Shown: in pieces, positions 9,273 to 13,426 of the stretch | How the letters are laid out: each line of letters opens with the position of its first letter | How positions within the stretch are numbered: position 1 is the stretch's first letter | Assembly: GCF_949298305.1 (NCBI RefSeq) | Contig: NZ_CASFWU010000077.1 | Location: 1 to 13,426, forward strand | Direction of reading: 5' to 3' | DNA from: an uncultured Bacteroides sp. | GTDB lineage: Bacteria > Bacteroidota > Bacteroidia > Bacteroidales > Bacteroidaceae | DNA length: 13,426 nucleotides | The notes under the pieces: model-generated | The model's database searches: none | What the model saw: only the letters and a program-made list of their open reading frames with translations | What the model was told of the DNA's origin: nothing | Made by a program: the position numbers and the translations under genes

Positions 9273-10445
9273 TCATTTGCCTTGGAACAGCCGGGGAACG
9301 AACTCCTTCAGGCACCGGCGCCAGGTGAGGAACTCGTGGGCAGTGCCCGGCGACTCGTAGTAGATGTTGTCGATGCCGGCAGCCTTCAGTCCGTCGCTGA
9401 GGTTCTTGGTGCGTTCGGGCCGCTCTTCCGAACCGATGCCCAGGAAGAACACGTGTACCTTGTCATTGAAAGCCTTGCGGTCCTTGAACACGCCGCCATA
9501 GACGGTGTCGAGCTGCTTCAGGTCAATGCTGCCCGCACCGCTGAAGCCGCCGATGTAGGCAAACTTGTCCAGGTTGTTCAGGGTGGTGTTGAAGGTGAGC
9601 AGTCCGCCCCACGAGAGGCCGGCCATGGCACGGTTGTCGCGGTCGGTCAGGGTGCGGAAGGTGGAGTCGATGTGCGGAATGATTTCCTTCACCAGGATGT
9701 CGGGGAACTGGGCACCGAAGCGGGCGCGTGCCTGTCCGGGGTCTTCGCCGGGCAGCGTCTTGAAGACTTCGATGTTGCCGTTGTCCATCACCACAATCAT
9801 GGGCTTGGCCTTGCCCTCGGCAATGAGGTTGTCCATGATGAAGTTCATCTTGCCCTGCTTGGACCAGCTGGTCTCGTTCTCGCCCATGCCGTGCTGCAGG
9901 TAGAGGACGGGATAGCGCTTGTCGGGGTTCTTGTCATACTCGGCGGGGGTGTAAACGATGCAGCGGCGCCACTCTTGGCGGATGTCGGAATAGTACCAGC
10001 TTTCGCTGATTTGTCCGTGGGGCACATCCTTGATGGCGTAATAGTCGCCTTCGGCTCCCTCGGGAATCTCGATGCCGCTCACCCACTTGCCCATGCCGAA
10101 GAAGGTCTTGCCGTTGGGGTCGGCCGTGCTAACGCCGTCAATGATGACCTGATAGTAGTGGAAGCCCACCACTTCGGGTTCCTTGGAGACGAGTGTCCAC
10201 CAGCCGTCTTCGCCGCGTGTCATCTCGCCGCGGAAGCTGATTTCCACTTTCTTGGCCTCGGGGGCGTAGATTCTGAAGTGTACGCGGCGGTCCTGTCCGA
10301 TGCGCGGATAGTCCGCACCGCTGATGTTGTGTTCGTTGGGCACTGTGCCTTCGGGGTAGGAAGGCTGTTGCTGCTGTTGTTGTGCGCCGGCTGCCAACGG
10401 GAAAAGCAGGCAAGCCGACCAAAGAAGGTTCCTTAGGTTTTTCAT
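9273..10445 (-). CDS. CE1 feruloyl/acetyl esterase with N-terminal CBM48-like domain
   Basis: This 390-residue exported esterase has a type I signal (1-21, LAAGA then a run of six Gln at 22-27). An N-terminal beta-sandwich (about 45-140, VHFRIYAPEAKKVEIS, GFHYYQVIIDG, ADPNG) matches the CBM48/early-set domain that precedes many Bacteroidota CE1 enzymes. The alpha/beta-hydrolase domain (about 155-388) has YPVLYLQHG, nucleophile S278 in GLSWGG and H370 in SPGTAHEF. The loop that carries the acid residue in its tandem paralogue (GGKED) reads GIGSEERPE here, so the acid would be E340 or E341 rather than Asp. The family hydrolyses ferulate esters on arabinoxylan arabinose, often with acetyl esters. 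It follows the first esterase by 149 bp, a gap holding a dispersed repeat. The two arose by duplication and have diverged. Periplasmic location is inferred. Confidence 0.9.
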   Translation of the reverse strand: MKNLRNLLWSACLLFPLAAGAQQQQQQPSYPEGTVPNEHNISGADYPRIGQDRRVHFRIYAPEAKKVEISFRGEMTRGEDGWWTLVSKEPEVVGFHYYQVIIDGVSTADPNGKTFFGMGKWVSGIEIPEGAEGDYYAIKDVPHGQISESWYYSDIRQEWRRCIVYTPAEYDKNPDKRYPVLYLQHGMGENETSWSKQGKMNFIMDNLIAEGKAKPMIVVMDNGNIEVFKTLPGEDPGQARARFGAQFPDILVKEIIPHIDSTFRTLTDRDNRAMAGLSWGGLLTFNTTLNNLDKFAYIGGFSGAGSIDLKQLDTVYGGVFKDRKAFNDKVHVFFLGIGSEERPERTKNLSDGLKAAGIDNIYYESPGTAHEFLTWRRCLKEFVPRLFQGK

Positions 10446-10496
10446 GGTTGTGATAAATGTTAATAGTTATGATGAATGGTCAATGGTTAATGAAAC

Positions 10497-10560
10497 ACAG
10501 ATTGGCGCAGATTATCGCAAAGAATAAATTAAATCCGTGCCATCCGCGTCATCCGCGTCT
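10497..10560. repeat. Dispersed intergenic repeat between the two esterase genes
   Basis: The 149-bp gap between the esterases contains cacagattggcgcagatta..., an A/T-rich centre and then near-copies catccgtgc/catccgcgt/catccgcgt (about 10540-10558). The word cgcagattatcgca at 10506-10519 is identical to the reverse complement of 2250-2263 in the pnp palindrome, and the flanking A/T-rich centre is also similar. A short TGGCGCA (10503-10509) and TGCGCCA (10567-10573) form an inverted pair around it. No ORF is seen, and no T-rich terminator follows the pair on the - strand. Confidence 0.7.
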
Positions 10561-10594
10561 GAAAAATGCGCCACGCTGCATGTTTTCCAAGGCT

Positions 10595-11728
10595 TCACTT
10601 GAAAAGCAGCGGAGCAAAGCGGGCCAGACTCTCGCGCCAGACGGGCCACGTGTGTCCGCCGGGTGTCTCAAAGTAGGTGTACTTGATGCCTATCTTGTCA
10701 AAACGCTCGCACATGATGCGGCAGTTGTTGTAGGCAATGTCTTCCTTGCCGCCCATCGAAATCCAGAACTGCTTGAAGCTGCGGTTGTAGCCGTCCTTGT
10801 CGGCCTCGAGCATCTGGTAGTATTTCTCCGTACCGTTGTCGGCCTGAAAGCCCTGCGGGGGAGTGGCCCACCAGCCCGAACTGAACACGCCCAGGTAGGC
10901 AAAAAGCTCGGGGTGGGCGATGCCCACGTTCAGTGTCTGAATACCGCCCATCGAAAGGCCGGCCAAGGCACGGTTCTCACGGCCTTCGGCCACGCGGTAA
11001 CGGTTCTCCACCAGGGGGATGCACGCTGTCAGCAGTTCTGCCTCGATGTCCCGTGTGTTGCCGTCGGCCATCACGATGAGCATGGGTTCGGCCTGGCCTG
11101 CGGCAATCAGGTTGTCCAGGATGATGTCCGTACGCCCCTGGTTGGCCCAGCCGCGCTCGTCCTCGCCGCCGCCGTGCAGCAGGTAGAGGACGGGATAGCG
11201 TTTGTCGGGATTCTGGTCATACTCTGCCGGGGTGTAGACAAACAGGCGTTTCCAGCGGTTGTCCGTCTTGGAGAAGTAGCGGTTCATGCGGATGTCGCCG
11301 TGGGGCACGTCGGCCAGGTAGAAGCGGTTGTCGCCTTCGGGATAGGGCACCTCGATGCCGCTGGCCATGGTGCTGCAACCGTAGTAGGACTCGCTGGCGG
11401 GGTCGGACACGCGCACTCCGTCTACAATCAGAAAATAGTAGTGGAAGCCTTCCGTCAGGGGGTCGGTGGTGCAGGTCCATACGCCGTCGGCATCGCGCTC
11501 CAGGTTGTACAGACGGCCCAGGTCAATCTGAACTTGCTGTGCCTGTGGGGCCTTGATGCGGAAGACGGCTCTGTTGTCGGGCAAAAGACGTGGATATTGT
11601 GCATTTCGGACATTACTCGTTGCCTGCTGTCCGGGCAACTGCTTGGGGACTCCGGCCTGCAAGGAAGGTTGTGCCTGAACTACAAGAACCAGTCCCAACG
11701 AAAGAAAAATAGTGAATAGTGTTTTCAT
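10595..11728 (-). CDS. CE1 feruloyl/acetyl esterase with N-terminal CBM48-like domain, first operon gene
   Basis: This 377-residue exported esterase has a type I signal (1-19, VVQA-QPS). An early-set/CBM48-like domain (about 45-142: AVFRIKAPQAQQVQIDL, GFHYYFLIVDGVRVSDP) precedes an alpha/beta-hydrolase domain (about 155-377) with YPVLYLLHGGGEDE, nucleophile S259 in GLSMGG, acid D330 in MGGKED and H359 in TPGGHTWPVW, a complete Ser-Asp-His triad. The family releases ferulic acid from arabinose side chains of arabinoxylan and often acetate. It shares long blocks with the next gene (VYTPAEYD-NPDKRYPVLYL, DNLIA-G-A-PM), so they are tandem paralogues. It opens the operon and is preceded by a 338-bp non-coding gap, so the main promoter should lie there. 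The ATG at 11728 has an A/T-rich leader and no Shine-Dalgarno sequence, as is normal for the genus. Confidence 0.92.
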   Translation of the reverse strand: MKTLFTIFLSLGLVLVVQAQPSLQAGVPKQLPGQQATSNVRNAQYPRLLPDNRAVFRIKAPQAQQVQIDLGRLYNLERDADGVWTCTTDPLTEGFHYYFLIVDGVRVSDPASESYYGCSTMASGIEVPYPEGDNRFYLADVPHGDIRMNRYFSKTDNRWKRLFVYTPAEYDQNPDKRYPVLYLLHGGGEDERGWANQGRTDIILDNLIAAGQAEPMLIVMADGNTRDIEAELLTACIPLVENRYRVAEGRENRALAGLSMGGIQTLNVGIAHPELFAYLGVFSSGWWATPPQGFQADNGTEKYYQMLEADKDGYNRSFKQFWISMGGKEDIAYNNCRIMCERFDKIGIKYTYFETPGGHTWPVWRESLARFAPLLFK

Positions 11729-12066
11729 GGCCTTATTTTTTATTGCGTTCTTTCTATCATCAAAAACGGAAGTTTCGGGGGCATACGCGGAATGTCCGAC
11801 AAGTGTCTGCTATACAATTAATTAATGGATAGGGTGCCGCGCGTTTACTCTATGGATGCACAACCGTTATACAATTATGGCAAAAAACAAGGATGGGAAC
11901 AAGCAAAAAGACATAAAATATGTCAATTCATGGCAGATGTGTCATCAGGTAACTTCCATAAAGAGAAAGAGGTTCATCCCCCCCAAAAAGGCGGGACAAC
12001 CTCTTACAATACACGAACCGTACCCCTCGCGGAATACGGGCGGACAGCTATGGCGGAACCGGGTGC
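11729..12066. other. Non-coding gap holding the presumed operon promoter
   Basis: These 338 bp separate buk from the esterase operon. The half nearest the operon is A/T-rich and holds two direct copies of tatacaatta (11811-11820 and 11868-11877), 57 bp apart. No exact TAnnTTTG box is found on the - strand, so the promoter is not located; it may need an activator or an alternative sigma factor. A + strand frame starting at 11877 begins lysine-rich, but it runs antisense into buk with no other support and I do not call it a gene. Confidence 0.5.
11962..12005 (-). terminator. Candidate terminator downstream of buk
   Basis: AAGAGGTT (11967-11974) and AACCTCTT (11998-12005) pair perfectly over 8 bp. 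An inner TCCC/GGGA stem (11977-11980 with 11993-11996) extends it and closes near a five-A loop. On the - strand the stem runs into a pyrimidine-rich tail (ctctttctcttt). It lies about 60 nt past the buk stop codon. The tail is not a pure T run. Confidence 0.5.
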
Positions 12067-13149
12067 TTACTGGTACTTTTGCACCTGCAAATCGCCCCGC
12101 AGGGCGCCCAGCGCGTTCAAGGCCAAGGCCTCCATTTCGTCTTCGCCGGGATAGACGCGGACGGGGGCCAGGAAAGAGACGCGCTCCTTCAGGCGTGAGA
12201 TGATGTAGTCAGAGTGGGCCATGCCGCCCGTCAGCAGGATGGCATCCACCTGCCCGTAGAGTACCACCGCCGCAGCACCTACGCTCTTGGCTATCTGATA
12301 AATCATGGCGTCGAGCACCAGGCGGGCGTGGTCGTCGCCCTCTTCGATGCGCTTCACCACGGCCTGTACGTCGGTAGTGCCCAGGTGGGCGGCCAGACCG
12401 GCGTGGCCCGAGATGCGCTTCTTCAGCTCGCTCTGCGTCATCTTGCCCGAGAAGCAGAGGTCGATGAGGTCGCCCGCAGGCAGGGTGCCGGCCCGTTCGG
12501 GCGAGAAGGGGCCTTCGCCATCGAGGGCGTTGTTCACGTCTATGCAGCGTCCCTTGCGGTGAGCGCCTACCGAGATGCCGCCACCCAAGTGACAGATTAT
12601 CAGGTTGAGGTCTTCGTAGCGGATGGGATGCCCGGGGGATACGGCCGTCTGCTCGGCCGCATAGCGGCGGGCAATGGCGCGCTGGTTCAGGGCGTGCCAG
12701 ATGGTGATGCGGGGCATGAGAGGCGAACCCGTGACGCGGGCCACCTCGTCCAGCTCGTCCACCACGCCGGGGTCGGCAATGAAGGCGCGGCAGCCGGGCA
12801 GGCCATGGGCCAGCTCGGAAGCTATCAGGCAGCCCAGGTTGCAGGCGTGGGTGCGCATGGCGTGCATGATGTCGTTCAGCATGGCGTCGTTCACCTCGTA
12901 GACGCCGCCGGGGATGGGCTTCAGCAGACCGCCGCGCCCGATGATGGCGTCGAAGGCAAAGGGGATGCCCTCGCGCTTCAGCTCTTCGAGCACCAGGTTC
13001 TTGCGGAACTCGAACTGGTCGATGATGCGGGGGAACTTCACCAGTTCGTCGACAGAGTGGCGCAGGGTCTTGACAAATACAGGCTCGGCATCCTCGAATA
13101 CGGCCATCTTGGTGGAAGTGGAGCCGGGGTTGATGACTAATATCTTCAT
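12067..13149 (-). CDS. buk: Butyrate kinase (acetate/butyrate kinase family)
   Basis: Butyrate kinase interconverts butyryl phosphate plus ADP with butyrate plus ATP in the cytoplasm; homologues also use branched-chain acyl phosphates. The 360-residue protein has the ASKHA fold markers: the N-terminal phosphate loop INPGSTSTK (6-14), GRGG (71-74), the motif IICHLGGGISV (184-194), CIDVNNALDGEGPFSPERAG (202-221) and the adenosine-loop segment LLTGGMAHS (305-312), followed by VYPGEDEMEALA (332-343). The length is normal for the family. The partner phosphate butyryltransferase (ptb) often lies immediately upstream of buk, but here the 277 bp upstream are non-coding repeats, so any ptb is beyond the window edge or elsewhere. 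A candidate terminator follows, so it is probably not co-transcribed with the esterase operon. Coding GC is notably high. Confidence 0.95.
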   Translation of the reverse strand: MKILVINPGSTSTKMAVFEDAEPVFVKTLRHSVDELVKFPRIIDQFEFRKNLVLEELKREGIPFAFDAIIGRGGLLKPIPGGVYEVNDAMLNDIMHAMRTHACNLGCLIASELAHGLPGCRAFIADPGVVDELDEVARVTGSPLMPRITIWHALNQRAIARRYAAEQTAVSPGHPIRYEDLNLIICHLGGGISVGAHRKGRCIDVNNALDGEGPFSPERAGTLPAGDLIDLCFSGKMTQSELKKRISGHAGLAAHLGTTDVQAVVKRIEEGDDHARLVLDAMIYQIAKSVGAAAVVLYGQVDAILLTGGMAHSDYIISRLKERVSFLAPVRVYPGEDEMEALALNALGALRGDLQVQKYQ

Positions 13150-13204
13150 AGGGGGTATGTATTGATGGTTGAGTTTTGGGTTGGAGGGATTTATAGGAAT
13201 TTAT

Positions 13205-13299
13205 AGGGAGTTAAGGGGAGGTAGAAGGAGGGAGTTAGAAGGAGGGAGTTGGAAGGAGGGAGTTAAAGGGAGTTAGAAGGAGTTAGAGGGAGTTAGAGG
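13205..13299. repeat. Purine-rich degenerate tandem array in the buk leader
   Basis: About 95 bp of the + strand consist of near-repeats of ggagttagaaggag and shorter versions (gggagtta, gaaggagg). Only the tta/gt positions interrupt the purines. The period varies between about 9 and 14-16 bp, so it is a degenerate minisatellite. It lies 56 bp upstream of the buk start codon, so in a buk transcript reading through it would be a C/T-rich leader (ctaactccctc type). Confidence 0.85.
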
Positions 13300-13320
13300 C
13301 CAATACTTCCACTAACTGCC

Positions 13321-13426
13321 AACAAAACTATCGGGCTTTATCTCCTTGAGCGAAACGATAACTCCGTCTAACTGCAACAAACCTATCGGGCTTTATCTCC
13401 TTGAGCGAAACGATAACTCCGTCTAA
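13321..13426. repeat. 55-bp direct tandem repeat, truncated by the window edge
   Basis: Copy 1 (13321-13375) and copy 2 (13376-13426, cut off) are identical except for one base (aacaaaacta versus aacaaaccta). The ctaactgc before copy 1 resembles the end of copy 1, so the array may once have extended left, and it probably continues to the right. Each unit contains tatcg...cgata (5 bp) with an inner gct...agc, a weak hairpin. A period of 55 is not a multiple of three. Confidence 0.88.

Noticed and set aside
10374..10382. Gln-codon run (six Gln after the signal peptide) as a phase-variable microsatellite
   Set aside because: The run is short with mixed CAG and CAA codons. Length changes would keep the frame and only alter a linker, so there is no switch.
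8874..10436. + strand open frame of about 520 codons opposite the second esterase
   Set aside because: It is antisense to a protein with an intact GxSxG/His arrangement and shows no motif of its own.
11825..12203. Overlapping + strand frames in the gap before the operon, one with a Lys-rich start at 11877
   Set aside because: There is no promoter box or recognisable domain, and both run antisense into the 3' end of buk; the Lys-rich start reflects A-rich intergenic DNA.
13321..13426. CRISPR array or coding repeat
   Set aside because: Almost the whole 55-bp unit is repeated, leaving no unique spacer, and the period is not a multiple of three.

Overview
The window looks like chromosomal DNA from a Bacteroides species or a close relative (Bacteroidaceae). 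This rests on a Bacteroides-type PNPase, a TAnnTTTG promoter box, absence of Shine-Dalgarno sequences, a set of exported CAZymes typical of gut Bacteroidota, and intergenic regions full of short repeats. Coding GC is high for the genus, so I do not name a species.

Layout. (1) 1-2101, + strand: pnp, polyribonucleotide nucleotidyltransferase, missing only its N-terminal tip, followed by a strong intrinsic terminator (2131-2163). (2) 2169-2339: a long imperfect palindrome, then a promoter box and an orphan OmpR-type response regulator (2400-3101, +). (3) 3227-3346: four 22-bp tandem units plus one inverted copy, lying between convergent genes. (4) 3397-11728, - strand: six genes read from right to left: two tandem CE1 esterases with CBM48-like N-termini, a small exported protein of unknown function, a GH43 with a beta-trefoil-like tail, a GH43-CBM6-GH8 three-domain enzyme, and a GH43 lipoprotein. 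Gaps are 149, 57, -4, 77 and 40 bp, so they probably form one transcription unit or two nested ones. (5) 11729-12066: a 338-bp non-coding gap. (6) 12067-13149, - strand: butyrate kinase (buk). (7) 13150-13426: leader DNA of buk holding two different tandem-repeat arrays, the second running off the window.

How the genes work together. The six-gene block reads as a periplasmic arabinoxylan side-chain and oligosaccharide finishing set. The CE1 enzymes would remove ferulate or acetate esters. The GH43 enzymes would remove arabinofuranose and/or xylose. The GH8 domain, closest by eye to reducing-end xylose-releasing exo-oligoxylanases, would trim the xylo-oligosaccharide from its reducing end. Every protein carries an export signal. 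No SusC/SusD pair, hybrid two-component regulator or sugar transporter lies in the window, so import and control are presumably encoded elsewhere. Substrate assignments are family-based inference.

Most worth following up: the SusCD-less esterase/GH43/GH8 cluster, the unknown co-exported protein at 8505-9215, the altered specificity motif in the GH8 domain, the unusual acid residue in one esterase, and the 22-bp repeat/inverted-copy structure at 3227-3346.
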